DNA of 64,000 nt from Caulobacter sp. RHG1 (GCF_013181195.1 NZ_SMZP01000007.1:1-64000), one strand, 5' to 3'. Numbered from the stretch's first letter, positions 25,328 through 35,106 are shown. Notes: generated by a model from the sequence alone, not told the origin. Made by a program: numbers and translations.

Positions 25328-26905
25328 TCACTCCAGCTCGCAGCGGAAGCTGGCGGCGCTGTCCGTGGAGCCCTTGCCGTCCCAACGGGCGGTTTTGGGA
25401 TAGGCGCACAGCGGCCGCGTCCGCAAGGTCTTGGCCGGCATGCCCAGGAGTTCGGCATAGTCGTTGTCGGTCTTGGCCGCGATGACCTGGTTCGGCGCGG
25501 CGCCGCCCTCGACCCAGGCATCCAGCGTCGCCAGCATGTCGAAGCTGTTGGGTCCTGGTCCGCCGAAGCAATGCGACATGCCCGGAACCATGAAGAGCCG
25601 AGAAAACGCGTCGGCTGACTTCACCCCCATCTTGCCACGCACGGCGTCGTAGTACTGGATCGTGGCCAGCGGCGTGATCGCCGCGTCCGACCAGCCGTGG
25701 AACAGGATCAGCTTGCCGCCCCGCGCCTTGAAGGCCGAGAGGTCGGGATTGTCGGACGCCACCACGGGCGCGATCGCCTTGGCGGCCTTCAGGTCCTTGT
25801 CGAGGTTCAGCTGGGCCAGCTGCCAGCCGGTGTCGGAATAGACGAAGTTGGCGAAGAACGAGCGGGCGAAGGACGGGTGCTGGGCTTTCTCGCCGCTGAT
25901 CCACAGCGGCCAGGCGCCGGGCGTGGCCTCGCCGCCGGCTGGGAAGCCGGGCAGGATCGACTTGCCCCGGGCGTCGCGCGGCCCCTGATACAGCTTGCGC
26001 AGGCCCGCGACCTGGGCCGACGTCAGGCAGTCCTTGGTCTGGCCGTCCTGGCATTGGACCACGACGGGATCGAAGCGGCAGCGGCGGGGATCCTCGATGA
26101 CGCCGTCGACGACGCCGTCCAGCTTGTCGCACTGGGCCAGCGCCGCCTTCTGGACGATAGCCAGGCTGGCGTCGGGAATGCGGCTGGCCGGGTCCTCGTG
26201 CACGGCTTTCCAGCTCCAGGCGAAGCTGGCCATCAGCCGGGTCCAGGCGTTGGCCGGCGCGCCAGCGACGATCCCGTCGAAGTCGCCCGGATAGCGCTGG
26301 GCCTCCATCAACGCCTCGCGGCCGCCATCCGAGCAGCCGGTGAAATAGGCCCGCCGCGGACCCTGGCCATAGTGCGCGGCGATCAGAGCCTTGGCGAAGA
26401 GGGCCGTCTCGTGATTGGCGCGATGGCCCCAGTCGGCGATCTTCTCGGGCTGGTTCAGCGCCCAGTCGGCCGAGCCGCCAGCGCCGTCCTCGGTGTGGCC
26501 CATGTCGGTCCCGGCCACGGCGTAGCCGGCCTTGACCGCCGGACGCATGGCCAGGCGCGGCCCACCCAGCGTGCCGCCATATCCGCCGTTGCCGGTGGCC
26601 ATGAACTTGCCGTTCCAGGTTTCCTGCGGCGGCAGCCAGACCTCGACCTGGATCGACGACGCCGGCGTCGGCTTCAGGGTGGCGTTGACCCGGCAATAGG
26701 CGGCGCTGGTCGGCAGCGGGGGGATGCCGAAGACCTCGATCGCCTGCAGCGCGCCGACGCCCATGGCCTTGACCGCGGTGATGGTCGCGCCGGGGATCTT
26801 GATGTCGGCGAGGTCATCGCACGGCGTGGCGGCATGGGCCTGGCCGGCCAGCGCCAGCGTTCCCAGAATGGCCAGAGGAGCGGCCAGGTAAGCGGCGCGG
26901 TTCAT
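25328..26905 (-). CDS. Tannase/feruloyl esterase family protein
   Basis: A 525-residue exported esterase (signal peptide MNRAAYLAAPLAILGTLALAGQAHA). The nucleophile motif is FTGCSDGGREAL (Ser about residue 193). Further family marks are WNGKFMATGNGGYGG, the Ca-binding-like DGVVDGVIEDPRRCRFDP region, the FHGWSDAAITP Asp and the MSHCFGG His. The Cys pair flanking the Ser and His is typical of the family. It should hydrolyse gallate, ferulate or similar aromatic esters in the periplasm. Its ATG overlaps the stop of the upstream MFS gene (ATGA). A second family member lies at 49909-51573. Confidence 0.88.
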   Translation of the reverse strand: MNRAAYLAAPLAILGTLALAGQAHAATPCDDLADIKIPGATITAVKAMGVGALQAIEVFGIPPLPTSAAYCRVNATLKPTPASSIQVEVWLPPQETWNGKFMATGNGGYGGTLGGPRLAMRPAVKAGYAVAGTDMGHTEDGAGGSADWALNQPEKIADWGHRANHETALFAKALIAAHYGQGPRRAYFTGCSDGGREALMEAQRYPGDFDGIVAGAPANAWTRLMASFAWSWKAVHEDPASRIPDASLAIVQKAALAQCDKLDGVVDGVIEDPRRCRFDPVVVQCQDGQTKDCLTSAQVAGLRKLYQGPRDARGKSILPGFPAGGEATPGAWPLWISGEKAQHPSFARSFFANFVYSDTGWQLAQLNLDKDLKAAKAIAPVVASDNPDLSAFKARGGKLILFHGWSDAAITPLATIQYYDAVRGKMGVKSADAFSRLFMVPGMSHCFGGPGPNSFDMLATLDAWVEGGAAPNQVIAAKTDNDYAELLGMPAKTLRTRPLCAYPKTARWDGKGSTDSAASFRCELE

Positions 26906-28332
26906 TGGATCACCGTCTCTTGCAGCGAAAGCTTGGTGGGGGCGACCGGCGCATCGGCCGAGCGGGCGGCGATCTCGGCCACCATGGTCTCGTGCGACGC
27001 GCGGGTGATGGGGTAGAAGGCGATCAGTCCGGCCGAGGCCAGGCCGCCGGCCAGCGGGATCCAGAACATCATCGCCTTGATGCCGGCCAGGGTCTCGGGA
27101 CTCTGCGCGGCGTTCGGCACATAGCCGACATGGGTCAGGGCGATGCCGAGGAACCCTGCGCCCAGGCCTAGCGCTGCCTTCTGCCCCAGCACGACCAGGC
27201 CGAAGACCAGCGACTCGGTGCGCACGCCGGTGCGCCATTCGCCGTACTCGACGGTGTCGGGCAGCATGCCCCAGAAGCAGACGACATAGGACGCCAGGCC
27301 CATGGCCTGCAGGGCCACGGCGGCGAACAACAGGGTCACGCCCTGCCCGTCCGCCAGATGCCACAGCACCAACCCGGCCAGGCCTGGGATTGCGCCGATC
27401 AGCCAGGCGGCGCGCTTGCCCGCCAGACGCACCACGACCGCGAAGGCTGGCACGCAGATCGCCGCCGTCAGGGCGCCGATGGCCAGGGCGGCGCTGCCGA
27501 GCTTGGCGTCGCCGACCACATACTTGAAATAATACAGCAGGTTCTTGGAGAACATCGTGCCGGCGAAAGCGCTCAGAACCACGGCGCCCAGCACCAGCAG
27601 AAGGGCGCGATTGGCGGCCAGGCTGCGCAGGACGTCGCGGACCGGGCGCGGCGGCGGCGCGGCCTCCTCGGCTGTGTCCAGACCGCGCGCGGCCCAGGCG
27701 ACGGCCAGCAGGCACAGGGCGGCTATGACACCGTAGAGCGCCGAGAGGATCAGCCAGCCCCGGCGCGGCGCTTCGGGCGTCGACAGGGCCTGGGCCAGCG
27801 GCAGGGTCAGGGCGGCCACGGCGATCGCCGCCAGGGTGCCGAACACCATGCGCACGCCGGCCATGTCGCCCCGCTGGGTGCTGTCGCGGGTGATGCGGGC
27901 GAACAGCGCCGCATAAGGGATCGAAACCACGGCATAGAGGGTGCGGAACAGCAGGTGCGTCAGGGCCGCGAACACGACCGCGCCCCTGGCCGGCCAGACC
28001 GGTCCGGCGAACACCGCCACGAACCCGAGCGCCAGCGGCGCTCCCCCCAAAAGCAAATAGGGCCGGTAACGCCCCATGCGCGTGCGGGTGCGATCGACCA
28101 CCACGCCCAGGACCGGATCCAGCGCTGCGTCCCAGATCAGGGCGGCCATGTAGATGAAGCCGGCGGTCGCCGCCGGCAGGTCCAGCACGTCGGTATAGAA
28201 GAACAGCAGGTAGAGCCCGGCCGTCTGCCAATACAGATTGAAGCCGAAGTCCCCGATCCCGATCGCCGCCTTCCGGACAGCCGTCAGCCGAGGGGCGTCG
28301 CCCCCCAACGCGCTTACAGCCACGCTTGGCAT
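26902..28332 (-). CDS. MFS transporter, GPH-like sugar cation symporter
   Basis: A 476-residue protein with 12 predicted spans. The N-terminus (IGIGDFGFNLYWQTAGLYLLFFYTDVLDLPAATAGFIY), the cytoplasmic loop DRTRTRMGRYRPYLLLG and AVVSIPYAALFARITRD are characteristic of GPH symporters for glycosides and uronides. The ATG at 28332 follows a GGGGGAGG stretch. It is translationally coupled to the tannase gene and divergent from the GH5 gene (98 bp apart). It probably imports the sugar or glycoside freed by the esterase or GH5 enzyme. Confidence 0.85.
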   Translation of the reverse strand: MPSVAVSALGGDAPRLTAVRKAAIGIGDFGFNLYWQTAGLYLLFFYTDVLDLPAATAGFIYMAALIWDAALDPVLGVVVDRTRTRMGRYRPYLLLGGAPLALGFVAVFAGPVWPARGAVVFAALTHLLFRTLYAVVSIPYAALFARITRDSTQRGDMAGVRMVFGTLAAIAVAALTLPLAQALSTPEAPRRGWLILSALYGVIAALCLLAVAWAARGLDTAEEAAPPPRPVRDVLRSLAANRALLLVLGAVVLSAFAGTMFSKNLLYYFKYVVGDAKLGSAALAIGALTAAICVPAFAVVVRLAGKRAAWLIGAIPGLAGLVLWHLADGQGVTLLFAAVALQAMGLASYVVCFWGMLPDTVEYGEWRTGVRTESLVFGLVVLGQKAALGLGAGFLGIALTHVGYVPNAAQSPETLAGIKAMMFWIPLAGGLASAGLIAFYPITRASHETMVAEIAARSADAPVAPTKLSLQETVIQ

Positions 28333-28430
28333 TCCCTGATCGCCTCCCCCGTTCGGGGCTGGACCAATCGGCGCGCCCCGTTTATTCACCACTTGTATAA
28401 CGAAACAGACAATGCCTTTGGGGGAGCGGA

Positions 28431-30380
28431 ATGTCAAAGCCGTCTATCGATGTTCTTGGAAGCCGGTTCGTCGACGCGCACGGGCGTCATGCGATCCTGC
28501 GCGGGGTCAATCTGGGCGGCGACTGCAAGGTCCCCTGGCCCGACGGCGGCACCGACCGGCCCAGCGACTTTTCCGACCATCGCACGGTCAGCTTCGTGGG
28601 CCGCCCCTTCCCGCTCGAGGACGCGGACGAGCACCTGGGCCGCCTCGCCCGCTGGGGTTTCAACACCCTGCGTCTGCTGACCACCTGGGAGGCGGTCGAG
28701 CATGCGGGGCCGGGCCAATATGACGAGGCCTATCTCGACTATTTCACCGCCGTCGTGGAGCGGGCCAAGGCTTACGGCCTGTTCGTCTTCGTGGATTTCC
28801 ACCAGGACGTCTGGAGCCGGATGAGCGGCGGCGACGGCGCGCCCGGCTGGGCGTTCGAGGCGCTGGGCCTGGACTTCACCAAGTTCGACGCCGCCGACGC
28901 CGCCCACGTCATGCAGCACCGCTATGACTACGCCAGCGAGGACCGGCGGCAGGAAGACCGCTATCCGATGATGAGCTGGCCGACCAACTACCGGCTGGCT
29001 GCGAACTGTATCGCCTGGACCGCCTTCTTCGCCGGCGAGCTCTTGACCCCCGACTGGATGGTCGAGGGCCGCAACGTTCAGTGCTATTTGCAGGACCACT
29101 ATCTGGGGGCCATGGCCGCCGTGGCGCGGCGGGTGGCGCACCTGGACAACGTCATCGGCTTCGACACCTTCAACGAGCCGGGCCTCGGCTGGGTGGGGCT
29201 GCCGACCAGCCAACCGCGCCTGCGCGCGACGCCGGAAGATCCCCTGCCCGTCTGGCCGGGTCCAAGCTGGACGCCGCTGGACGGCCTGCGCGCCGCCCGT
29301 GGCCGTAACGTCGAGGTCGCCCGCCTGGGCTGGAGCGATGAGCGCGGCGTTCTGCAGGTGATCGGCCACGATCCGGCCAACGAAGCCGGCGTGTCGATCT
29401 GGCTGGACCATGGCCCCGATCCGTTCGAGCAGGCCGGTGCCTGGCGTTGCGACGCGGCCGGCGACGTGGTGCTGGACGAGGACTTCTTCCGGGTGCGCGA
29501 CGGCAAGGTCATCGACCATGAGGCGGAATGCATGGCGCCGTTCTTCGCCCGGGTGGCCGAGACCATCCGCGCCGTGCGTCCCGACTGGCTGGTCTTCGCC
29601 GAACTGTGCCCCTACCTCGTCGGCACAGGCCGGATGTTCCCCGAGGCCATGCCGGCCCGCAGCGTCAACGCCAGCCACTGGTACGACGTCGACATCCTGC
29701 GCAAGAAGCGCTTCGACCCTGACCAGCCCACCGATCCGCTGAAGGCCAAGTACTTCAACCAGATGGCCTATATCGCCTGGCTGGGCACGCGCTTCGGCGA
29801 CGCCGGCGCCCCGACCCTGATCGGCGAGTTCGGCATCCCGTACGATCTGAACCACGGCGACGCCTTCGGGGCCTGGGCCCAGGGAGAGCGCGGCGAGCAG
29901 GTCTGGACCGCCCACGCTCAGGCGCTGTCGCTGATGTACGACGCCCTGGACGCCCTGAAGCTGTCTTCGACCCAGTGGAACTACACCGCCGACAACCGCA
30001 ACGACCTGCGGATCGGCGACGGCTGGAACCAGGAGGATCTGTCGATCTATTCGCCCGACCAGGCTGCCGGCGTCGCGCCGAATGACCCGGACGCCGGGGC
30101 GCGAGCGCTGCTGGGCTTCTGCAGGCCCTATGCGCCGCTGGTCCAGGGCGTGATCGAGACCGTGCGCTACGCCGATGATCGCCTGGATCTGGTGATTGAG
30201 GCCGACCCGACGATCGATGCTCCAACCGAGATCTTCGTGCCGGAGGTCCGCTTCCCGAACGGCGTCTCGGTCGAGGCCTCGCAAGGCGACGCCAAATGGC
30301 GTCACGACCGCGCCGCTCAGAAGCTGCTGGTCTGGGCCGCCGGGGCTGGCCCGTTGTCGATCTCCGTCCAGCCCGCCTAG
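28431..30380 (+). CDS. Glycoside hydrolase family 5, glycosylceramidase/steryl-glucosidase-like
   Basis: A 649-residue GH5-type enzyme. The N-terminus (RHAILRGVNLGGDCKVPWPDGG) and FNTLRLLTTWEAVE start the TIM barrel. The acid/base Glu is at about residue 249 (FDTFNEPG) and the nucleophile at about residue 466 (LIGEFGIPYD). The long insertions and a C-terminal beta-sandwich (about residues 555-649) recall the endoglycoceramidase and steryl-glucosidase branch of GH5 (GH5_12-like). There is no signal peptide, so it is predicted cytoplasmic. GGGAG lies about five bases before the ATG. It is divergent from the MFS-tannase operon, and the transporter could supply its substrate. Confidence 0.8.
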   Translation: MSKPSIDVLGSRFVDAHGRHAILRGVNLGGDCKVPWPDGGTDRPSDFSDHRTVSFVGRPFPLEDADEHLGRLARWGFNTLRLLTTWEAVEHAGPGQYDEAYLDYFTAVVERAKAYGLFVFVDFHQDVWSRMSGGDGAPGWAFEALGLDFTKFDAADAAHVMQHRYDYASEDRRQEDRYPMMSWPTNYRLAANCIAWTAFFAGELLTPDWMVEGRNVQCYLQDHYLGAMAAVARRVAHLDNVIGFDTFNEPGLGWVGLPTSQPRLRATPEDPLPVWPGPSWTPLDGLRAARGRNVEVARLGWSDERGVLQVIGHDPANEAGVSIWLDHGPDPFEQAGAWRCDAAGDVVLDEDFFRVRDGKVIDHEAECMAPFFARVAETIRAVRPDWLVFAELCPYLVGTGRMFPEAMPARSVNASHWYDVDILRKKRFDPDQPTDPLKAKYFNQMAYIAWLGTRFGDAGAPTLIGEFGIPYDLNHGDAFGAWAQGERGEQVWTAHAQALSLMYDALDALKLSSTQWNYTADNRNDLRIGDGWNQEDLSIYSPDQAAGVAPNDPDAGARALLGFCRPYAPLVQGVIETVRYADDRLDLVIEADPTIDAPTEIFVPEVRFPNGVSVEASQGDAKWRHDRAAQKLLVWAAGAGPLSISVQPA

Positions 30381-30392
30381 CCACAAAAAGAA

Positions 30393-30417
30393 GGCCGGAG
30401 GGACGAACCCTCCGGCC
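30393..30417. terminator. Strong hairpin, bidirectional terminator
   Basis: GGCCGGAGGG (30393-30402) pairs perfectly with CCCTCCGGCC (30408-30417) across ACGAA. An A-rich run (30384-30392) precedes it on the plus strand, so minus-strand transcripts end the stem with a U-tract. It should terminate the esterase-TBDR operon and may also serve the converging GH5 gene. Confidence 0.75.
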
Positions 30418-30499
30418 ATGGGCGCGGCGTGTCGAGCAGGAGGAAACGCGCCATCCGACCCGGCTGCCCGATGGGGAGGGCCCCGGGCCGTCGCCGAAC

Positions 30500-32728
30500 T
30501 CAGTACCGAACGTTCAAGGTCACCCCGTAACGGCGGAAGGCGTCGCCGGTCAGGACCTGACTGTAGTCCCCCAGTCCACCGAACGGCGTAGCGAACAGCG
30601 CGCTGGGATAGCGTTTGTCCGTCAGGTTCTTGCCCCATACCGCCAGGCGCCAGCGATCGTTCTCGGCCCCGAGCCCCAGGGTCGCGCCCAGGACGCCATA
30701 GCTTCTGATCCGGGTGGCGGCCGTGCCGGTGGCGGCGGCGTTCTGCGCGTCGCGCCAGCCATAGTCGGCCGAGGCGTTCAGCTGCAGGCCGTGACCGATC
30801 GGACGCTCATAGACCGCCGCCAAGCTGGTCTTCCACTTGGACACTCCGCCCAGCCGCTTGCCCGAGGCGTTGAAGCCGTAGATGCCCGGCGCGATCAGCA
30901 CGCAGCCCACCGGCGTCGAGATCGGATCGCACGACAGCGGCGCGAACGTGCCGTACTTGGCGTCGATATACGCCGCCGAGGCCATGACCAGCAGGCCTGG
31001 GGCCAGGACGGCGGTCAGGTCGCCCTCGAAGCCCTTGGTCTTGAGATCGCCGGCGTTGATCGTGCGGAAGGCCGGCGGGGTCAGGCTGAAGTCGACGGTT
31101 TGAGCCTGATAGTCCTCGAACTTGGTCGAGAACGCCGCCAGGTTCAGCACCGCCAGCCCGCCCAGCAGGGTCGTCTTGACGCCGACCTCGTAGCTGGTCG
31201 GGATCTCGGGGCCGACCGCCTGCTTGGTCGTGGCGTTGGAGACGCCGGTCTGGTTGAAGCCCGGACCCTTGTAGCCACGCGAGATCGTCGCGTAGCCCAT
31301 CGCCCGCTGCGCCAGCTGGTACTGGGCGCCGATCTTCCAGGAAAGGTTGGTTTCCTTGGCCGTGTCGTCGAAGACGACGGTTGGGTTGATGCCGATGAAG
31401 CCCGGGCGGGTGAACTGGTTGAAGTCCAGGCTGACCTTGTCGTGTGTCAGACGCGCCCCGCCGATCAGCGACAGCTTGTCGGTCAGCTGGAAGCTGGTCT
31501 GGCCGAAGGCGGCGTAGCTCTCGGCATCGACCAGGCTGCGGATCGTCGAATTGACGATCGGGATCGGCGTGACGCCGAACGTGCCGCGCTGGTCGGTCAC
31601 CTGATCGGTCTTCTGGCGGTAGTAATAGAGGCCCGCCACGTACTCCAACCGCTCGCCGGCGGGCGAAGCCAGACGCAGTTCCTGGCTGACCTGGCGCAGG
31701 TCCTGGTTGGAGATGTTGGTGTTGAGGATGTTCAGCGGCAGGCTGTCGGAGTCGCCCTCGCTGAAGTCGAAGGCGCGGCGGCCGGCGGTGATCGAGGTCA
31801 GGGTCAGGCCGCCCGGCAGGCTCCAGTCGACCTGGGCCGAGAAGCCGTAGTTCTCACGGTCCTTGTACTGTGGGCCGTCGATGCAGATGTCGGTGTTCTG
31901 CGGCGAGGCCTTCACCCCGCAGGCCGCCAGGGCCAGGCTCATCAGGCCAAGGCCGGTGCTGTAGGGCGACCAGGCGATCGACTGGTCCTGCTTGGCGTAG
32001 TCGGCGGTGATCAGCACGTCGACCCTGTCCGAAGGCCGCCACAGCAGCTTGGCGCGGCCGCCCCATTCGTCGTTGCCATTGAAGCTGCGGCCGTCTCGGG
32101 GATTGTGGATCACGCCGTCCAGCTTGTTGACGAAACCGACCACACGCAGGGCGGCCTTGTCGCCCAGCGGCAGGTTCGCGGTCAGGTCGGACTTGTTGTA
32201 GCCGTCGCCGCCCAGATTGACGTTGGCGATGGCCTCGACGCGGCCCAGCTTGGGCGCGTTGGTGGTGATGCTGACCAGGCCCGCGGAGGCGTTCTTGCCG
32301 AACAGCATGCCCTGCGGTCCGCGCAGGATCTCGACCCGGGACACGTCATAGAAGCTGCCCAGCGCCATTTCCGGCCGGCTCAAAACCACGCCGTCCAGCA
32401 CGGTCGAGACCGTCGGCTCGATCGAGGTCGAGAAGGTCGAGGTGCCGACGCCGCGCACCGACACGCCGAAGGATGTCGCCTCGAAACTGGGCACAACGAG
32501 CTTCAGCTGGTCGATATTGCCGATGTTGCGCCGCTGCAGGTCGGCCTCCCCGACCACGCTGACGGCCACCGGCACGTCCTGCAGCTTCTCCTCGCGCTTC
32601 TGGGCGGTGACGACCACCTCCGTGATGGTCAGCGCCTCGGCCGCCTTGCTCTCCTGAGCCTGGGCCTGGCCGGCGGCCAGGGCCGCCAGCGAGCTCCCCA
32701 GCGCCAGCGCCGTCTTCAAATGTCTCAT
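30500..32728 (-). CDS. TonB-dependent outer-membrane receptor
   Basis: A 742-residue TBDR. The signal peptide is MRHLKTALALGSSLAALAAGQAQA. A TonB-box-like TITEVVVTAQKREEKLQDVPVAVSV leads into the plug (VEILRGPQGMLFGKNASAGLVSI), and YGVTLNVRY ends the barrel. GGGGAGGGG lies upstream of the ATG at 32728. It follows the carboxylesterase gene by 32 bp on the same strand. Both are probably controlled by the TetR protein at 34483 through the operator at 34360. Rhamnosidase and esterase neighbours suggest uptake of acylated rhamnosides or flavonoid glycosides (inference). Confidence 0.88.
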   Translation of the reverse strand: MRHLKTALALGSSLAALAAGQAQAQESKAAEALTITEVVVTAQKREEKLQDVPVAVSVVGEADLQRRNIGNIDQLKLVVPSFEATSFGVSVRGVGTSTFSTSIEPTVSTVLDGVVLSRPEMALGSFYDVSRVEILRGPQGMLFGKNASAGLVSITTNAPKLGRVEAIANVNLGGDGYNKSDLTANLPLGDKAALRVVGFVNKLDGVIHNPRDGRSFNGNDEWGGRAKLLWRPSDRVDVLITADYAKQDQSIAWSPYSTGLGLMSLALAACGVKASPQNTDICIDGPQYKDRENYGFSAQVDWSLPGGLTLTSITAGRRAFDFSEGDSDSLPLNILNTNISNQDLRQVSQELRLASPAGERLEYVAGLYYYRQKTDQVTDQRGTFGVTPIPIVNSTIRSLVDAESYAAFGQTSFQLTDKLSLIGGARLTHDKVSLDFNQFTRPGFIGINPTVVFDDTAKETNLSWKIGAQYQLAQRAMGYATISRGYKGPGFNQTGVSNATTKQAVGPEIPTSYEVGVKTTLLGGLAVLNLAAFSTKFEDYQAQTVDFSLTPPAFRTINAGDLKTKGFEGDLTAVLAPGLLVMASAAYIDAKYGTFAPLSCDPISTPVGCVLIAPGIYGFNASGKRLGGVSKWKTSLAAVYERPIGHGLQLNASADYGWRDAQNAAATGTAATRIRSYGVLGATLGLGAENDRWRLAVWGKNLTDKRYPSALFATPFGGLGDYSQVLTGDAFRRYGVTLNVRY

Positions 32729-32760
32729 GGTACCCCTCCCCTTTTCTTTGTTGGTCTTTG

Positions 32761-34317
32761 TCAGCGCGCCGGGCTGTCCCGAAGGGCTCCCAGGGCCTTG
32801 ATGCGCTCTGGCGTCGCCGCCATCGCCATGCCGTCGTTGGTGACGGTCATTCTCTGATCGGTCGCCAGGGCGTTGCGGGCCCAGCCCGGATCGCCGGTCT
32901 TGGCGAAGGCGACCCAGGCGTCGGCCCAGCTCTTGGCCATCGCCTGGTCGGCGGCGGTCGGTGGGTCCTTCAGCTTGTCCAAGGTGTCGAAGGCGTAGCC
33001 GAGGTCGCTGGAGTGCGGTGCGCCGCGCCAATCCTTGCGCTTGGCCTGGGCCACATAGCCGAAGCTGTAGCTCCAGACCGGCTGGCCGCTCTTGGTCGCC
33101 CGTTGCGCCAGGGCATGGGCTGGCTCGACGAAGGTGGCGTCGCCTGGCAGGTCGTTGTTGAGCGCAGACTTCGATCCGTAGATCGCCAGCAGCTTGTCTT
33201 CCGGCAGGCCCAACTGGGCGATCGTCCGGCCCGCGAACATGCCCTTCAGGAAGCCGGGGATGATGCCCAGCTCGTCGCTGTTGGCCCCGACCAGCAGCGG
33301 GACCTTGGCCTGGCGGCCGGCCGTGAAGCCCTCCACCGCCGAGCCGGTGACCAGTCGGCCGTCGATCACGGGGCCGGAGAAGATCGCCTCCTCCATGTTC
33401 AGAAGATCGAGCTTGCCCAGCAGCTTGGCGGCCGGCAGGGCGCGCAGGGTCGCGGCGTCGGCGGCCTTCGCATTCGCTTTCTCCGCGAAGGCGACGCCAA
33501 TAGCCTCGGCGGAGGCCTTGCCCGGGCGGTCGGCGGCCAGCAGCGGCCAGACATCCCGCCCGCCGCCCGACTGGACGATGGCCTGCTGGAAGAGATCGCG
33601 CGCACCGGGGATCAGCATCATCTGAGCGACAGACCCGCCGCCGGCCGACTGGCCGAAGATCGTCACCCGTTTGGGATCCCCGCCCAGCGCCGCGATATTG
33701 GCCCTCACCCAAGCCAGGGCGGCCATCTGGTCCATGAAACCGTAATTGGCCTTGGGGTCGTCGGCGTGTTCGGCGCTCAAGGCCGGATGGGCGAAGAATC
33801 CGAAGCGGCCCAGGCGGTAGTTGAAGGTCACCACCACGACGCCGCGCCGGGCCAGGGCCGCGCCGTCAAACACCGGCTGGCTGCCCGAGCCCATGACGAA
33901 GCCGCCGCCGTGGATCCAGACCATGACCGGCGCCCGCTTCGCGCCTTCCGGCGTCCAGACGTTCAGGGTCAGGCAGTCCTCGCTGACCGGCAGCTTGGTC
34001 TGGGTGTCATCCCATCCGACCCGGTTCTGCATGCAATCTGGCCCAAAGGCCTGGGCGTCACGCACGCCGGTCCAGGCCTGGGCGGCCTGCGGCGGCCGCC
34101 AGCGCAGGTCGCCGACAGGGGGCAGCGCGTAGGGCACGCCCTTGAAAATCCGCACGCCGTCGTCGACAGAACCGCGCAAGGCCCCTTCTTGCACGCTGAC
34201 CTCGACCGGCGTCAGCGGAGCCGGCGGCGTCTGGCTCTGTGCGCCGCAGGCGGCGAGTGAGGCGGCAATCGCCAGAAGCGGCGCGACGCGGTGGCGTGTT
34301 CGGCTCAGGTCGAGCAT
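32761..34317 (-). CDS. Type-B carboxylesterase lipoprotein
   Basis: A 518-residue alpha/beta-hydrolase of the carboxylesterase/cholinesterase family. A lipobox (LAIAASLAAC, Cys about residue 24) predicts a membrane-anchored lipoprotein. The oxyanion-hole segment is MVWIHGGGFVMGS and the nucleophile Ser is in TIFGQSAGGGS (about residue 224). SEDCLTLNVWTP and KGVPYALPPVGDLRW are further family marks. It should cleave ester bonds of acylated substrates outside the cytoplasm. It is the first gene of an operon with the TBDR and is divergent from the TetR gene. Confidence 0.88.
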   Translation of the reverse strand: MLDLSRTRHRVAPLLAIAASLAACGAQSQTPPAPLTPVEVSVQEGALRGSVDDGVRIFKGVPYALPPVGDLRWRPPQAAQAWTGVRDAQAFGPDCMQNRVGWDDTQTKLPVSEDCLTLNVWTPEGAKRAPVMVWIHGGGFVMGSGSQPVFDGAALARRGVVVVTFNYRLGRFGFFAHPALSAEHADDPKANYGFMDQMAALAWVRANIAALGGDPKRVTIFGQSAGGGSVAQMMLIPGARDLFQQAIVQSGGGRDVWPLLAADRPGKASAEAIGVAFAEKANAKAADAATLRALPAAKLLGKLDLLNMEEAIFSGPVIDGRLVTGSAVEGFTAGRQAKVPLLVGANSDELGIIPGFLKGMFAGRTIAQLGLPEDKLLAIYGSKSALNNDLPGDATFVEPAHALAQRATKSGQPVWSYSFGYVAQAKRKDWRGAPHSSDLGYAFDTLDKLKDPPTAADQAMAKSWADAWVAFAKTGDPGWARNALATDQRMTVTNDGMAMAATPERIKALGALRDSPAR

Positions 34318-34359
34318 GGCGTTTCCCTCGGACTCTGTCGGCCCGTCTCGAGCAACACG

Positions 34360-34375
34360 TTATGCAGTTGCATAA
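34360..34375. promoter_or_regulatory. TetR operator candidate, left copy
   Basis: TTATGCA-GT-TGCATAA is a perfect palindrome 43 bp upstream of the carboxylesterase start, in the region shared with the divergent TetR gene. The same motif recurs at 35107-35126, on the other side of that gene. Confidence 0.6.
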
Positions 34376-34392
34376 TGAAATGTCGAGACTGA

Positions 34393-34408
34393 TTCACCGA
34401 TTGGTGAA
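34393..34408. promoter_or_regulatory. Second palindrome in the esterase-tetR intergenic region
   Basis: TTCACC-GATT-GGTGAA has six-base arms around four bases. It lies 75 bp before the tetR start codon. Its sequence is unrelated to the TTATGCA operator, so it may be bound by another regulator or be incidental. Confidence 0.35.
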
Positions 34409-34482
34409 CCAATTTCCATTCCCATGCGACTGTTGCTAGTCTCGCGGCTCTTCGCTTCGAGCCCTCCCACAAGGAAGCCCAC

Positions 34483-35094
34483 TTGAATCTTCGCGCGCGT
34501 CAGAAGGCCGCCACCCAGGCCAGCATCCTCCAGGCGGCGCTGGAGATCTTCTCCGAGCAGGGCTTCGAAGGGGCCTCGACACGGGAGATCGCCGCCAAGG
34601 CCGGTGTCCACCACGCGCTGATCAAGTACCACTTCGACAACAAGGACGCCCTGTGGCGCTCGGCGGTGACCTATCTGTTTCAGCGTCAGGCCGAGGAGAT
34701 GGAGCTGCCGGCCCCCGACGATCCGGCCTATCGTTCGTATCGCGACTTCGCCAAGGCGGTGATCCGTTCGGTGGTGCTCTATTCCGCGCGTCATCCCGAG
34801 CATGCCCGGCTGATGGTCCAGGAGAGCGTGCGCGACAGCGAGCGCTTCCGATGGGCGGCCGAGGAGTTCATCGTCGAGACCCGCAAGGCCGCCGAAAGCT
34901 TCATCTTGCTGTGCCAGCGCGAGGGCATCCTGCCCAAGGTGTCTGTGGCGGCCAGCGTCTACATCTTCGTCGGCGCGGCCCAGCTCTTCTACACCCTGGC
35001 GCCTGAGGTGCGGCAGGTCTGGGGCTTGGATCCATCAGATCCCGAGGTGATCGAGGCTCATGCCGAGGCGCTTTCGGCGATTCTTGTTCGCTGA
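34483..35094 (+). CDS. TetR-family transcriptional regulator
   Basis: A 203-residue regulator. The N-terminal TetR helix-turn-helix is ILQAALEIFSEQGFEGASTREIAAKAGVHHALIKYHFDNKDALW (about residues 15-58). The rest is an all-helical ligand and dimer domain. It starts with TTG at 34483; AAGGA lies seven bases upstream, and no ATG fits. Identical palindromes (TTATGCA-N2-TGCATAA) flank the gene, before the esterase-TBDR operon and before the small-protein/rhamnosidase operon. It therefore probably represses both divergent arms. The inducer is unknown, plausibly a phenolic or rhamnose-derived compound. Confidence 0.85.
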   Translation: MNLRARQKAATQASILQAALEIFSEQGFEGASTREIAAKAGVHHALIKYHFDNKDALWRSAVTYLFQRQAEEMELPAPDDPAYRSYRDFAKAVIRSVVLYSARHPEHARLMVQESVRDSERFRWAAEEFIVETRKAAESFILLCQREGILPKVSVAASVYIFVGAAQLFYTLAPEVRQVWGLDPSDPEVIEAHAEALSAILVR

Positions 35095-35106
35095 CCCCTC
35101 GACTTT

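Noticed and set aside
28434..30638. 734-codon minus-strand frame opposite the GH5 gene
   Set aside because: The GH5 gene has both catalytic motifs and a good ribosome-binding site; the antisense frame has no recognisable features.
30296..32857. 853-codon plus-strand open frame opposite the second minus-strand TBDR
   Set aside because: Same type of GC-driven shadow. The composition (Arg, Gly, Gln, Asp runs) is not protein-like and the opposite strand is convincing.
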